This document shows, one piece after another, positions 20,233 to 29,912 of a DNA stretch of 63,604 nt (positions are counted from its first letter, which is position 1; the number at the start of each line of letters is the position of its first letter). Source of the stretch: Mycobacterium asiaticum (GTDB taxonomy: Bacteria; Actinomycetota; Actinomycetes; Mycobacteriales; Mycobacteriaceae); NCBI RefSeq assembly GCF_001673365.1, contig NZ_LZLS01000033.1, forward strand, positions 1 through 63,604, in the 5' to 3' direction. The notes under the pieces were generated by a model. It did not search any database and was not told the origin of the DNA. It saw only the letters and a list, made by a program, of their open reading frames with translations. The translations under genes and the position numbers were made by a program.

Positions 20233-21635
20233 CCAATCGTGCCGAATTGCGGCTACATGACACGGCGACGGGTGTCGTCCGTGAATTCGTGCCGCTGCGC
20301 GCCGGGCACGTCTCCATTTACCAGTGCGGAGCCACCCCGCAGGGGCTTCCGCATATCGGGCACGTCCGCAGCGGCGTGGCCTTCGACATTCTGCGCCGCT
20401 GGTTAATCGCGCGCGGCTACGACGTCGCCTTCATCCGAAACGTCACCGACATCGAGGACAAGATCCTCACCAAGGCGGCCGCCGCGGGCCGGCCGTGGTG
20501 GGAGTGGGCCGCCACCCACGAGCGGGCGTTCACCGCGGCCTACGACGCACTGGACGTACTGCCACCCTCGGCCGAGCCGCGCGCCACCGGGCACATCACC
20601 CAGATGATCGAATTAATGGAGCGGCTGATCGAAACCGGTCACGCTTATCCCGCCGCCGGCGACGTCTACTTCGACGTGCTCAGCTACCCCGATTACGGGC
20701 AGCTGTCCGGGCACCGCATTGACGACGTCCACCAGGGCGAGGGCGTGGCCACCGGCAAGCGTGACCAGCGTGACTTCACGCTATGGAAGGGCGAAAAGCC
20801 GGGCGAGCCGTCCTGGCCGTCGCCGTGGGGCCGGGGGCGTCCCGGCTGGCACATCGAATGCTCGGCCATGGCCCGCACTTACCTCGGTTCCGAATTCGAT
20901 ATCCATTGCGGCGGAATGGATTTGATCTTTCCCCACCACGAGAACGAGATCGCGCAAAGTCGTGCCGCCGGGGACGGGTTCGCCCAGTTGTGGCTGCACA
21001 ACGGCTGGGTGACGATGGGCGGGGAAAAGATGAGCAAGTCGCTGGGCAACGTGGTGTCCATCCCGGCGATGTTGCAGCGGGTCCGCCCCGCCGAACTGCG
21101 CTACTACCTGGGCAGTGCGCACTACCGGTCGATGCTGGAGTTCTCCGAAACCGCACTGCAGGACGCGGTGAAGGCCTACGTCGGCGTCGAGGACTTCCTA
21201 CACCGCGTGCGTAGCCGGGTGGGCGCCGTCTGCCCGGGCGAATGGACGCCTCGCTTCGCCGAAGCACTTGACGACGACCTGTCCGTCCCGATCGCGCTGT
21301 CCGAAATTCACCACGCCCGCGCTGATGGCAACCGCGCCCTGGACGCCGGTGACCACGACGGTGCCCTGCGCAGCGCTGGCGCAATCCGCGCGATGATGGG
21401 CATTCTCGGTTGCGACCCGCTGCATGAGCGCTGGGAGACCCGCGACGAGACGGCGGCCGCGTTGGCGGCCGTCGACGTGCTGGTTCAGGCCGAGGTGCAG
21501 AATCGCGAAAAGGCGCGTGAGCAGCGCAATTGGGCGTTGGCCGACGAGATCCGGGACCGCCTCAAGCAGGCCGGTATCGAGGTCACCGACACCGCCGACG
21601 GACCGCAGTGGACGCTCGGCGGTGACGGCAAGTAG
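20229..21635 (+). CDS. cysS: Cysteinyl-tRNA synthetase CysS
   Basis: Class I synthetase charging tRNA-Cys. The 468-residue protein has HIGH at residues 42-45 ([10 protein letters not shown]), the zinc-site CGA near residue 33, the WHIECSAMA and [15 protein letters not shown] zinc-binding segments, and KMSKS in [14 protein letters not shown] 20229 fits the leaderless promoter. rlmB starts immediately after its stop. Distinct from MshC, which makes mycothiol. Confidence 0.97.
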   Translation: MTNRAELRLHDTATGVVREFVPLRAGHVSIYQCGATPQGLPHIGHVRSGVAFDILRRWLIARGYDVAFIRNVTDIEDKILTKAAAAGRPWWEWAATHERAFTAAYDALDVLPPSAEPRATGHITQMIELMERLIETGHAYPAAGDVYFDVLSYPDYGQLSGHRIDDVHQGEGVATGKRDQRDFTLWKGEKPGEPSWPSPWGRGRPGWHIECSAMARTYLGSEFDIHCGGMDLIFPHHENEIAQSRAAGDGFAQLWLHNGWVTMGGEKMSKSLGNVVSIPAMLQRVRPAELRYYLGSAHYRSMLEFSETALQDAVKAYVGVEDFLHRVRSRVGAVCPGEWTPRFAEALDDDLSVPIALSEIHHARADGNRALDAGDHDGALRSAGAIRAMMGILGCDPLHERWETRDETAAALAAVDVLVQAEVQNREKAREQRNWALADEIRDRLKQAGIEVTDTADGPQWTLGGDGK

Positions 21636-22562
21636 ATGGCCGGAAATTCCCAGCGCCGCGGGGCGATACGCAAAGCCGGCACCAAGAAAGGCCCCACCGT
21701 CGGATCGGGCGGCCAACGTCGTCGCGGCCTGGAGGGGCGCGGTCCCACCCCGCCGGCACATATGCGACCCAACCATCCCGCCGCTAAGCGGGGTAAAACT
21801 TCTTCGCAGCGCCCGGCTAAGCGCGTCGACGAGACGGAGAACGTGCTGGGCCGTAATCCGGTGCTGGAATGCTTACGCGCCGGGGTCCCGGCGACGGCAT
21901 TGTATGTTGCTCTCGGCGTCGATGCCGATGAGCGGATAACCGAATCCGTTGCGCGCGCGGCTGATTCGGGCATCGCAATCCTTGAGGTGCCGCGCAGCGA
22001 CCTGGACCGGATGACCGCAAACCGCCTGCATCAGGGCATCGCACTGCAGGTGCCGCCGTACAACTATGCCCATCCGGACGATCTGGTGGCTGCCGCTTTA
22101 GAGTCGCCGCCGGCGTTGCTGGTCGCCCTGGACAACATTTCCGACCCCCGCAATCTGGGCGCGATCGTGCGGTCGGTTGCGGCATTCGGCGGGCACGGTG
22201 TGGTGATCCCGCAGCGTCGCTCGGCATCGGTGACCGCGGTCGCATGGCGCACCAGTGCCGGGGCGGCGGCCCGCCTGCCGGTAGCGCGGGCCACCAATCT
22301 CAATAGGACACTGAAGGATTGGGCTGATCGCGGCTTGCGGGTGATCGGTCTGGACGCCGGCGGTGACACCGTATTGGATGACGTCGACGGCACCGATCCG
22401 ACGGTGGTGGTGGTCGGCTCGGAGGGCAAGGGCTTGTCCCGTCTGGTGCGGCAGAATTGCGACGCGGTGGTGTCCATCCCAATGGCCGGTGAGATGGAGT
22501 CGTTGAACGCCGCGGTAGCAGCGGGCGTGGTACTCGCCGAAATCGCCCGCCAGCGCCGTTGA
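21636..22562 (+). CDS. rlmB: SpoU-type 23S rRNA (or tRNA) 2'-O-ribose methyltransferase
   Basis: A 308-residue SPOUT methyltransferase of the RlmB/TrmH type (Rv3579c-like). A basic low-complexity N-terminus (about 1-65) precedes the substrate-binding domain ([15 protein letters not shown]) and the knotted catalytic domain with motifs [33 protein letters not shown] and [21 protein letters not shown]. The ATG abuts the cysS stop with no gap. RNA target (G2251-equivalent of 23S rRNA) is inferred from the subfamily. Confidence 0.9.
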   Translation: MAGNSQRRGAIRKAGTKKGPTVGSGGQRRRGLEGRGPTPPAHMRPNHPAAKRGKTSSQRPAKRVDETENVLGRNPVLECLRAGVPATALYVALGVDADERITESVARAADSGIAILEVPRSDLDRMTANRLHQGIALQVPPYNYAHPDDLVAAALESPPALLVALDNISDPRNLGAIVRSVAAFGGHGVVIPQRRSASVTAVAWRTSAGAAARLPVARATNLNRTLKDWADRGLRVIGLDAGGDTVLDDVDGTDPTVVVVGSEGKGLSRLVRQNCDAVVSIPMAGEMESLNAAVAAGVVLAEIARQRR

Positions 22563-22596
22563 GTTTGGCCGGCAGGCCCCCCACCACTACCACTAC

Positions 22597-22658
22597 CCGC
22601 GAGCCGAACCACACCGCGGTTTTCAGCTCGGAATTTCGCAGTGTGGTTGGGTCGGCGG
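22597..22658. repeat. Inverted-repeat element downstream of rlmB
   Basis: CCGCGAGCCGAACCACACCG on the left and a partial complement TCGCAGTGTGGTTGGGTCGG on the right form an imperfect hairpin. It resembles the element at 14904 in sequence and size. It lies after rlmB and before the LuxR gene on the same strand. Confidence 0.6.
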
Positions 22659-22761
22659 CCCGGCGCGGGTCATCTGAATGCCGGACACCCGCCCCGACAA
22701 CTGACGAAGCCGGGCCCACAAAATCGTTTCGCCCGGTGCGGTCGACCGATATAGTCGCCAC

Positions 22762-25383
22762 GTGATCGGCGCTTTGCCGCTGACTGGGCGCGATAGTGAG
22801 CTGGGGGTGATTCGCCGGGCCCTGAGTCGGCCCGGCGCGCGCACCGGCGTGGTGATCGCCGGGGCGGCCGGGGTGGGCAAGACCTGGCTGGCGCGCGAGG
22901 TTCTGCGTCGCGCCGAGGCGTCCGGCGAGCGCATCAAGTGGATAGTCGGAACCGATTCCGCGCGTGCATTGCCATTGGGCGCCTTCATCGGCGCACTGGG
23001 TGAGGCCATGGATCCAATGACGAATGTGCGCCGCGTGATCAATTCCTTTGTCGCGCAACAACGTGGGGGCGGGGTGGTGATCGGGGTCGATGACGCGCAT
23101 CTGTTGGACGCGTTGTCCGCCTTGGTCGTTCACCAATTGGCGCAGTCCGGCGGGGCGCGACTAGTGGTCACGGTCCGCACCGGCAGTGAGGAACCCGACG
23201 CGGTCACTGCGTTGTGGAAGGACCGACTGTTGGCTCGCCTTGACCTGGAACCGCTTTCGGAGGCGGCGACCCGCGAGGTGATCGAGAGCACGCTTGGCGG
23301 TCCGATCGATTCACGCAGCGCGGCGCGATTCCGGAAACTGACCGGCGGCAACAGCTTGTTCCTGCAGCAACTCCTTGCCGATCAGATGACGGCCGGCCGG
23401 ATGCGAAAGTTGGCCGGCGTGTGGATGTGGGACGACGACGTCGCCGTGTCCCCGAGCCTGTCCGACACCGTGGCACGGCAGATGGGACGACTGGATCCAC
23501 AGACCGCCATGGTGGTGGACACGCTGTCACAGTGTGAGCCGCTGAGCGTCGAGGTGTTGTGCGATGTGGTGCGCCGGCCTGACCTTGAGACCGCCGAACG
23601 CATGGGTTTGGTGAGCGTGGAACGTACCGCGGCCGGGCTGACGGCACGGCTTGCCCACCCGCTGTTCGGGGAGGTGCGCCGAGCCAGCGCCGGCGAGATG
23701 TACCTGTCGACTCTGCGGGGGAGGCTGGCGACGCGGTTGGCCCGCGATGGCGATGCCGCCGACATGCGGGCCACCGTTCGGCGGGCACTGCTGCTGCTGG
23801 AATCGGATCTGGATCCGGATCCGGAGTTGTATCTGAACTCGGCTCGGCACGCGATGACACTGCTGGACTTGGATTTAGCTGACCGGCTGGCGGATGCCGC
23901 CGCGCGGGCGGGAGCACCGGGTGCCGCCGAAGTGCGAGCGATGAATCTTGTGCTGCTTGGCCGCGGTGAGCAGGCTGAGCTGGCGTTGCGTGAGATTGCC
24001 GATTCTGCAAGCTCGTTGGTCTCCGACGCCCACTACTGGGCGACTGTGCGGGCGGCCAACTTGGTGTGGATGCTGGGCCAACCCAGTGCCGCGTCCCAGA
24101 TTTTGGACGAGCTGGCCGCGGCCCCCGAAACTCCGGAGCAAGTGGCCGAGCGGCTGGCGGTGCAGGCCTGCCTGGATGCGGTCGCGGCGCGCTGTCGGTG
24201 CGCAGCCGAAAATGCGCGGGCTGCAATGAAATCGGGAGTTCTACCGGACTTCCATGCGATGATGGCCGCGCTTGCGTTGATCATGGCGATGGGGGCGCTC
24301 GGTGAGGTGGACGGTCTCTCAGAGGTCGCTGAGCAGGCTTTGCGACGCGCGACGACGTCGTTCCAGGCCTCCCATATGCGATTCTGGTTCGGCGCGGTGT
24401 ACGGCCGCGCGTGCCGCCTGACTGGGCGCGTAGACGAATTCGTCAGCACTGCAACACAGTTGGCTGACACCGCCAAGGACATCCCCGGTCTGGCCCACGC
24501 GAACCTGGCGAGCCTGATGGCCAACGCGGAGTTGGTTCGCGGTGCCGCGGGCGAGTCCGTTCGGCTGGGTCATGAAGCGCTTGCCGGTGTGCAGAGGCAT
24601 TCGGTGACAACCGGATTGCGCCCGGCGAGCTACTTTGTCCTGGCCGAGGCCCAGGCCAAGCTAGGCCATCCCAGCGAGGCGAATGATGCTGTCGCACAAG
24701 CGCGGTCCTGTGTACCGGCCGATTTCGTCTTCATGCACACCGGCCTTTCCCTGGCCGCTGGTTGGGCGACGGCAGCAAGTGGCCAGTTGGCAGAAGCGAT
24801 AGCCGGCGTCCAGGAGGCGGCCCACCTGGCTCGCGAGCGCGACCAGCCCACCCACGAGGTGGCCTGCATCCAGGCCGCCGCGCAATGGGGCGACGCCACG
24901 CAGGCCATCCGAGCCCGGGAACTGGCCGAGGCGTTGTCGCTGCCGTTGGCCGACGCAGTCGCCATGCACGCCGAGGCGTTGCTGTCCGGCGACGGGGAGG
25001 GGCTGCTGGCCAGTTCAGCGGCCTACCGGGCAATCGGTGATCGCGCGGCGGCCGCCGACGCGGCAGCGCAGGCCGCGGCGACCTTCAGCGCCCGCCAGCA
25101 GCACCGACGGGAGCGCTACGCCGCGGCGCTGGCCAAAGAACTCGCCGACACCTGCGGCGGCCTGTGCACGCCGGCGTTGCGGACGCCGGCCGGGGTGAAG
25201 TTGTCGGGCCGGCAACGCGACGTCATCGAGCTCGTCGTGGCTGGCCTGAGCAACCGCGAAATCGCCGCGAAGCTGGTCATGTCCGTTCGCACGGTCGAGG
25301 GTCATGTCTACCGGGCCTGCCAGCGGGTGGGAGCACAGTCACGAGAGGAACTGGCATCGATCGTCCGCTCGGGACGCCACTGA
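22762..25383 (+). CDS. Large ATP-binding LuxR-family (LAL/MalT-type) transcriptional regulator
   Basis: An 873-residue regulator with an N-terminal AAA/STAND ATPase: Walker A GAAGVGKT at residues 34-41 and Walker B VVIGVDDAHLL near 110-120. A long helical, TPR-like middle (about 300-800) follows, and a C-terminal LuxR helix-turn-helix (LSGRQRDVIELVVAGLSNREIAAKLVMSVRTVEGHVYRA). The signal it senses is unknown. TATAGT (22750-22755) lies 6 nt before the GTG start, indicating leaderless expression. It is not at this place in H37Rv. It precedes a cytochrome P450 gene by 92 bp, which suggests it may control that gene. Confidence 0.93.
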   Translation: MIGALPLTGRDSELGVIRRALSRPGARTGVVIAGAAGVGKTWLAREVLRRAEASGERIKWIVGTDSARALPLGAFIGALGEAMDPMTNVRRVINSFVAQQRGGGVVIGVDDAHLLDALSALVVHQLAQSGGARLVVTVRTGSEEPDAVTALWKDRLLARLDLEPLSEAATREVIESTLGGPIDSRSAARFRKLTGGNSLFLQQLLADQMTAGRMRKLAGVWMWDDDVAVSPSLSDTVARQMGRLDPQTAMVVDTLSQCEPLSVEVLCDVVRRPDLETAERMGLVSVERTAAGLTARLAHPLFGEVRRASAGEMYLSTLRGRLATRLARDGDAADMRATVRRALLLLESDLDPDPELYLNSARHAMTLLDLDLADRLADAAARAGAPGAAEVRAMNLVLLGRGEQAELALREIADSASSLVSDAHYWATVRAANLVWMLGQPSAASQILDELAAAPETPEQVAERLAVQACLDAVAARCRCAAENARAAMKSGVLPDFHAMMAALALIMAMGALGEVDGLSEVAEQALRRATTSFQASHMRFWFGAVYGRACRLTGRVDEFVSTATQLADTAKDIPGLAHANLASLMANAELVRGAAGESVRLGHEALAGVQRHSVTTGLRPASYFVLAEAQAKLGHPSEANDAVAQARSCVPADFVFMHTGLSLAAGWATAASGQLAEAIAGVQEAAHLARERDQPTHEVACIQAAAQWGDATQAIRARELAEALSLPLADAVAMHAEALLSGDGEGLLASSAAYRAIGDRAAAADAAAQAAATFSARQQHRRERYAAALAKELADTCGGLCTPALRTPAGVKLSGRQRDVIELVVAGLSNREIAAKLVMSVRTVEGHVYRACQRVGAQSREELASIVRSGRH

Positions 25384-25475
25384 CCACCTGCTAGCGCTAG
25401 TCAAGTGGAGTAGCCGACTACGCATGCGCCCAGATTCCAGCCGCCATACGGTGCGATTGGAACAAAGGAGTTGGC

Positions 25476-26855
25476 ATGGTCGACATTTCGGCGAAACCCC
25501 AACCCGGGACTCTCACCTCGGTACCGGTAAATCCGCTTTCGTATCGGCGACAACTCAAGGCCGTGCGCTCTTACATCGAAGGCTTCGCTGAGTTATTCGA
25601 CGCCGGCGGACCGATCACCCGGCTACGGCTGGCGCCGAGGTGGTTGCTGCCGCCGGTCGTACTGATCGCCACCCCGCAGGGCGCCCACGATCTGTTGAGC
25701 CGCACCGACGAGGTCTGCGACCGCGGCCGCGCTTTCACGATGGTCGAGCTGCGGGCTCTGATGGGCGGCAATCTGCTCAATCTTCCGCACGAACAATGGT
25801 TACCGCGGCGACGCACGTTGCAGCCGTTGTTCACCAAGCGCCATATTCCTCGCTACGCGGGACACATGGCCGGGGCGGCGCAGACGGTGGTCGACGATTG
25901 GCGGGACGGGGCGGTGGTGGACCTGGACAGCCACTGTCGGAAGTTGACGCTGCGGGCCCTCGGACGCTCGGTGTTCGGGATAGACCTCGACGAACGCGCT
26001 GACGAGGTGGGCCAGGCCTTGCGGGCATCGTTGGGATGGGTCGCCGACCGCGCCGCACGGCCGGTGAACCTGCCACGCTGGTTGCCCACCGCTGGTCAGC
26101 GTGCCGCATATCGAGGCAACGACGTATTGCACCAGCTGGCCGCTGAGATCCTCACCGAAGTTCGTGCCGACCCGGAGCGGGAGGCGCCGCTGGTACGGGC
26201 CCTTATCGATGCGATCGATCCGGAAACCGGACGCGCACTGACCGACCACGAAATCTGCGACGAATTGGTGCTTTTCATGCTCGCCGGTCACGACACCACC
26301 TCGACGACACTGACATATGCGTTGTGGGCACTCGGGCACGACAGCGAACTGCAGGAACGGGTGCGGGCTGAGGTCGCGGCGTTGGGCAACCGCCCGCTTG
26401 ATCCAGACGACGTCCCCGCCCTCGCCGTTACCGTCCGGGTACTGCACGAGGCGCTGCGTCTCTGCCCACCGGGTACCGGAACGGTGCGCACGCCGACCAC
26501 CGACATCGTCGTCGACGGCTACCGGATCGAGGCCGGAACCCTTGCCACGGTGAGCTTCTACTCGCTGCACCGCGATCCCTCGCTGTGGGAGGAGCCACTG
26601 CGTTTCGATCCGGATCGCTTTCTGCCGGAAAGGTCGCAAGGTCGCAGCCGTTGGCAGTACCTGCCGTTCGGCGGCGGACCGCGTTCCTGCGTGGGCGATC
26701 ACTTCGCGATGCTGGAGGCCACGCTGGCACTGGCCACGATCGTCCGCGCCGCCCAAATCACTTCCCTGAAAGCGGATTTCCCGTTGGCGACACCGTTTAC
26801 CGCGGTTGCCGCGGCCCCCGTCCACGCGCGAATCACGTTGCGGGACAACGCCTAG
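25476..26855 (+). CDS. Cytochrome P450
   Basis: A 459-residue soluble P450 monooxygenase. The I-helix oxygen-binding motif AGHDTT is at 270-275, the K-helix ExxR (EALR) at 325-328, and the haem loop FGGGPRSCVG at 398-407 with Cys405 as ligand. AAAGGAG lies upstream of ATG 25476. CYP family number and substrate cannot be given from sequence alone. The gene is absent from this position in H37Rv, and no ferredoxin is adjacent. It is convergent with arsB2 with only 5 bp between stops. Confidence 0.95.
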   Translation: MVDISAKPQPGTLTSVPVNPLSYRRQLKAVRSYIEGFAELFDAGGPITRLRLAPRWLLPPVVLIATPQGAHDLLSRTDEVCDRGRAFTMVELRALMGGNLLNLPHEQWLPRRRTLQPLFTKRHIPRYAGHMAGAAQTVVDDWRDGAVVDLDSHCRKLTLRALGRSVFGIDLDERADEVGQALRASLGWVADRAARPVNLPRWLPTAGQRAAYRGNDVLHQLAAEILTEVRADPEREAPLVRALIDAIDPETGRALTDHEICDELVLFMLAGHDTTSTTLTYALWALGHDSELQERVRAEVAALGNRPLDPDDVPALAVTVRVLHEALRLCPPGTGTVRTPTTDIVVDGYRIEAGTLATVSFYSLHRDPSLWEEPLRFDPDRFLPERSQGRSRWQYLPFGGGPRSCVGDHFAMLEATLALATIVRAAQITSLKADFPLATPFTAVAAAPVHARITLRDNA

Positions 26856-26860
26856 CGTGC

Positions 26861-28102
26861 CTAAAGGCCGAAGACCTGGACGCTGGCCCACAACGCGCAC
26901 ACCGCAACCACCAGCGCGGTGGGCACGGTGCACAAACCAAGACCGGTGTATTCGCCGATGCCGGGCTCGACGTCATGATCACGCAGCACCCGTCGCCACA
27001 GCAGGTTGGACAACGACCCGACGTAAGTCAGATTCGGTCCGATGTTGACGCCGATCAGCACAGCCAGGACGGCCGCCGGCCCGCTGGCGGCCACCAGCGG
27101 CACCAACACCAATGTCGCCGGCAAGTTGTTGACGACACTGGTCAGCACCGCGGCGATCGCGGCGATCCCGAGAAGTGCGCCTAGCCCGGAACCGTCCGGG
27201 AGCACTGTGGTCATCTTGCCGGCAACCCCGTTGAGCATGACGGCCTGAACGACGATGCCCAGCGCGGGCACGAACACCAAGAACGGAATGTTGGCCGAGT
27301 GCACGATCTCTGTCACGGACGTCCGTCGGTGTCGCAGGCTGCGCACGGCCAGCACCGAGGCACCGGCCAGCGCCGCCCAAGCGGGGGAGATGTCCAAGGC
27401 CTCGGCGACGGCAAAGCCGCCCAGCGTCAGCCCGACCACCACCAGCACGAAGACGGGTGGGCGCGGCGGCGGCCCGAGATCCGCACGTTCGGGCTGGCTA
27501 CGCAGGTCCCGGACGAAGAACAAGCGAAACGTCACACAGACCACGGCGATCGCGGAAAGCCACGGCAACGCCATCAGCTCGGTGAACTTGACGAAGGAGA
27601 CCTGCGCGCCGCGATAGGCCAGCAAGTTCGTCAAATTCGACACCGGCAGCAGCAGCGAGGCCGCGTTGGCCAGATGAGCGGTGGCATACGCATACGGCCG
27701 CACCGCAGTACGCAGCCGACGGACCGTGGCCAGCACCACGGGCGTCAACAGCACGACGGTGGCGTCGAGGCTGAGCACGGCCGTGATCACGGACGAGACC
27801 ACGAACACCTTCCCCAGCAAAGCCCGCGAACTCGAAGTCCCGCGCGCCATTGCCGCGCCCGCCGCCTCGAACAAGCCCTCGTCGTCGCAGAGCTTGGCCA
27901 GCACCAGCACCGCGCCCAAGAAGGCCACCACCCGCGCCAGTCCGAAGACCTGCGCCTGAGCCTGGTGCGCCGAGATCGCGCCGACCGCGATCAGGGTCGC
28001 TGCTGCCGGGACGGCGGCCACCGCCTCCGGCCACCCGCGTGGGCGCGCGACCGCGAACCCGAGGACGACCGCCAGCAACAGCAGCGAGAGTGCCAGCGTC
28101 AA
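26861..28102 (-). CDS. arsB2: ArsB/NhaD-type (ion transporter superfamily) membrane transporter
   Basis: A 413-residue polytopic membrane protein with about ten to eleven hydrophobic helices; segments such as LSLDATVVLLTPVVLATVRRL and ILLGVNIGPNLTYVGSLSNLLW-like (here VLIGVNIGPNLTYVGSLSNLLWRRVL) are typical of ArsB/SLC13-like transporters. It corresponds to Rv3578, annotated arsB2. Export of arsenite is suggested by name only; no arsR or arsC is nearby, and other anions or sodium/proton exchange are possible. TTG start at 28102, 3 bp after the preceding gene's stop. Confidence 0.88.
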   Translation of the reverse strand: MTLALSLLLLAVVLGFAVARPRGWPEAVAAVPAAATLIAVGAISAHQAQAQVFGLARVVAFLGAVLVLAKLCDDEGLFEAAGAAMARGTSSSRALLGKVFVVSSVITAVLSLDATVVLLTPVVLATVRRLRTAVRPYAYATAHLANAASLLLPVSNLTNLLAYRGAQVSFVKFTELMALPWLSAIAVVCVTFRLFFVRDLRSQPERADLGPPPRPPVFVLVVVGLTLGGFAVAEALDISPAWAALAGASVLAVRSLRHRRTSVTEIVHSANIPFLVFVPALGIVVQAVMLNGVAGKMTTVLPDGSGLGALLGIAAIAAVLTSVVNNLPATLVLVPLVAASGPAAVLAVLIGVNIGPNLTYVGSLSNLLWRRVLRDHDVEPGIGEYTGLGLCTVPTALVVAVCALWASVQVFGL

Positions 28103-28105
28103 CGT

Positions 28106-29020
28106 CTAGGCCCAGGGGTCTTCGCGCCGCCAGACCGTGGGCAGGTGCACCTCGACGCCGTCCCGTGTGGCTAGTTCATCGAGGATCCGGATGGAGACGT
28201 TCAGGTCGTCGCCGGCATACGGCAAGGCCCGCAACGGTTTTGACAACGGACGGAAGAAATCGTCCCAATGGATGAGTACGACGCGGTGCGCGCCCACCGC
28301 ACGCACCGTCTCGTTCCAGTACTCGACGATGTAGGACCGCGACTGCAGACCGAGTTGCCCGACGCTCAGATAGGCGACCTCGGCGCGCATCCCGTCCAAT
28401 GCCCCTGGCACGTACCCGGCACTGCCCTGGATCAGCAAGCGACGGCCCGAAGTTCGGTGATGGATCAGCGTCGACCACGATTCACCGCATCGATATGCCG
28501 AGGCCTTCACTGGCGGCCGTACCGGAGCGCTGATCACGCCGGGGAATCGGTCGGGCGGGCAGTGGTGCGACTCGATTAGCGTTACCTCATAGCTGCCCAA
28601 CGTTATTGGCTGACCAGAGACCGCGACGACGATCCGATCTTCGGGCAGTCCGTAGCCGCGGCCCACGTTGGCCGCGGATTGACCACCGACCAGTTGGGCG
28701 CCGGTGCGGTCGGCGACCAGTGCGGAGTCCATGACGTGGTCGATGTGGGTGTGCACCGGAATGATCGCGGCAAGACGCGTGACTTTCGCGCGGGCCAGGC
28801 AGCCGTCGACCCGGGGCGGAGAGGGCGCGACTTTCCCGGCCGCCACCTTGGCCAACCCCGGACGAGAGAAGTAGCCGTCGGTCATCAATGCCGAGGAGCC
28901 GTCGTCGAGCAGCAACGTCGCCACGCCCATCCACGTCGCCGACAAACCACCTGCTGCGGCAGGCACATCGAAACGGTCCGAATAGCGATCAAGATCCGGG
29001 CGTCCCAGTCTTAGTCGCAT
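28106..29020 (-). CDS. Metallo-beta-lactamase-fold hydrolase (Rv3577-like)
   Basis: A 304-residue MBL-fold protein. The metal motif HTHIDH (residues about 94-99) and further likely ligands ESHHCPP and IHWDD (His near the C-terminus) are visible. Segment MTDGYFSRPGL holds an early Asp. Substrate unknown; the fold covers lactonases, phosphodiesterases and ribonucleases. Its ATG overlaps the pxpA stop by one base, so it is co-translated with pxpA and arsB2. Confidence 0.9.
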   Translation of the reverse strand: MRLRLGRPDLDRYSDRFDVPAAAGGLSATWMGVATLLLDDGSSALMTDGYFSRPGLAKVAAGKVAPSPPRVDGCLARAKVTRLAAIIPVHTHIDHVMDSALVADRTGAQLVGGQSAANVGRGYGLPEDRIVVAVSGQPITLGSYEVTLIESHHCPPDRFPGVISAPVRPPVKASAYRCGESWSTLIHHRTSGRRLLIQGSAGYVPGALDGMRAEVAYLSVGQLGLQSRSYIVEYWNETVRAVGAHRVVLIHWDDFFRPLSKPLRALPYAGDDLNVSIRILDELATRDGVEVHLPTVWRREDPWA

Positions 29021-29778
29021 CAGCAGAACGCCCCCATCTCGATGTCGTTGACCTGCAGGGCTTCCCGCACAGCGGTCGCAATCTGCACCGCGCCTGGTGA
29101 ATCACCGTGCACGCAAACAGATTCCACTGTCACCCCGATAGTGGTGCCGTCAACGGCGGTGACTTCTCCCGAGCCCACCATTCGCACCACTCGCTGCGCG
29201 ATCGCGGTCGGATCATCAAGCACCGCACCGGGTTCGCGGCGCGAGACCAACCGCCCGTCCGGCCGGTAGGCCCGGTCTGCGAATGCCTCGGCGACCGTGC
29301 GCAGGCCCCGCCGGGCGGCTTCGTCGAAAAACACCGAACCCGTTATCCCCAGCACCGGCAACGAGTTGTCCACGCTTGCTACCGCCGTGGCGACAGCGGC
29401 GGCCTGTTCCTGATGGGACACAATCGAGTTATAAAGCGCCCCATGTGGTTTGACGTAGCACACGGTGGTGCCGGCGGCTTGGGCCAGCGCCTGCAACGCA
29501 CCGATCTGGTAGACCACATCGGCCAGCAGATCCTCGGCGGTGACGTCGATGAAGCGTCTGCCGAACCCGGCCAGGTCTCGGTAGCTCACCTGGGCCCCGA
29601 TTCGCACCCCACGTTCGGCCGCCGACCGGCACACGCGCAACAGCCCAGCCGGATCTCCGGCGTGAAAGCCGCACGCCACATTGGCGCTGGTGACGATGCC
29701 GAGCATGGCGTCGTCGTCACCAAGTTGCCAGACGCCGAATCCTTCGCCGAGGTCGGCGTTGAGATCGATGCGGGCCAC
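29020..29778 (-). CDS. pxpA: 5-oxoprolinase subunit A (LamB/YcsF family)
   Basis: A 252-residue LamB/YcsF protein, recognised from ARIDLNADLGEGFG at the start, SANVACGFHAGDP, and VKPHGALYN. In bacteria PxpA works with PxpB and PxpC to hydrolyse 5-oxoproline to glutamate with ATP; neither partner is in this window, so its role here is uncertain. The GTG start at 29778 lies 6 nt after a minus-strand TAAGCT that belongs to the first unit of the 58-bp repeat. No equivalent between Rv3577 and Rv3576 is known to me in H37Rv. Confidence 0.9.
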   Translation of the reverse strand: MARIDLNADLGEGFGVWQLGDDDAMLGIVTSANVACGFHAGDPAGLLRVCRSAAERGVRIGAQVSYRDLAGFGRRFIDVTAEDLLADVVYQIGALQALAQAAGTTVCYVKPHGALYNSIVSHQEQAAAVATAVASVDNSLPVLGITGSVFFDEAARRGLRTVAEAFADRAYRPDGRLVSRREPGAVLDDPTAIAQRVVRMVGSGEVTAVDGTTIGVTVESVCVHGDSPGAVQIATAVREALQVNDIEMGAFC

Positions 29779-29784
29779 CTGGCT

Positions 29785-29910
29785 AGCTTAGGCTCGGCGA
29801 CGATGCGCGCCGCTTGCGGCGCGAGAAGGAGCTGAGCGATTCAGCTTAGGCTCGGCGACGATGCGCGCCGCTTGCGGCGCGAGAAGGAGCTGAGCGATTC
29901 AGCTTAGGCT
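29785..29910. repeat. 58-bp tandem repeat (VNTR-like), 2.2 copies
   Basis: Two identical units (29785-29842, 29843-29900, apart from the first base upstream) plus a 10-nt third start. Each begins AGCTTAGGCTCGGCGACGAT and contains the palindrome GCGCCGCTTGCGGCGC. On the minus strand each unit start reads TAAGCT; the first copy is positioned as the pxpA -10. It fills the gap between pxpA and lppH. Confidence 0.9.
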
Positions 29911-29912
29911 CC

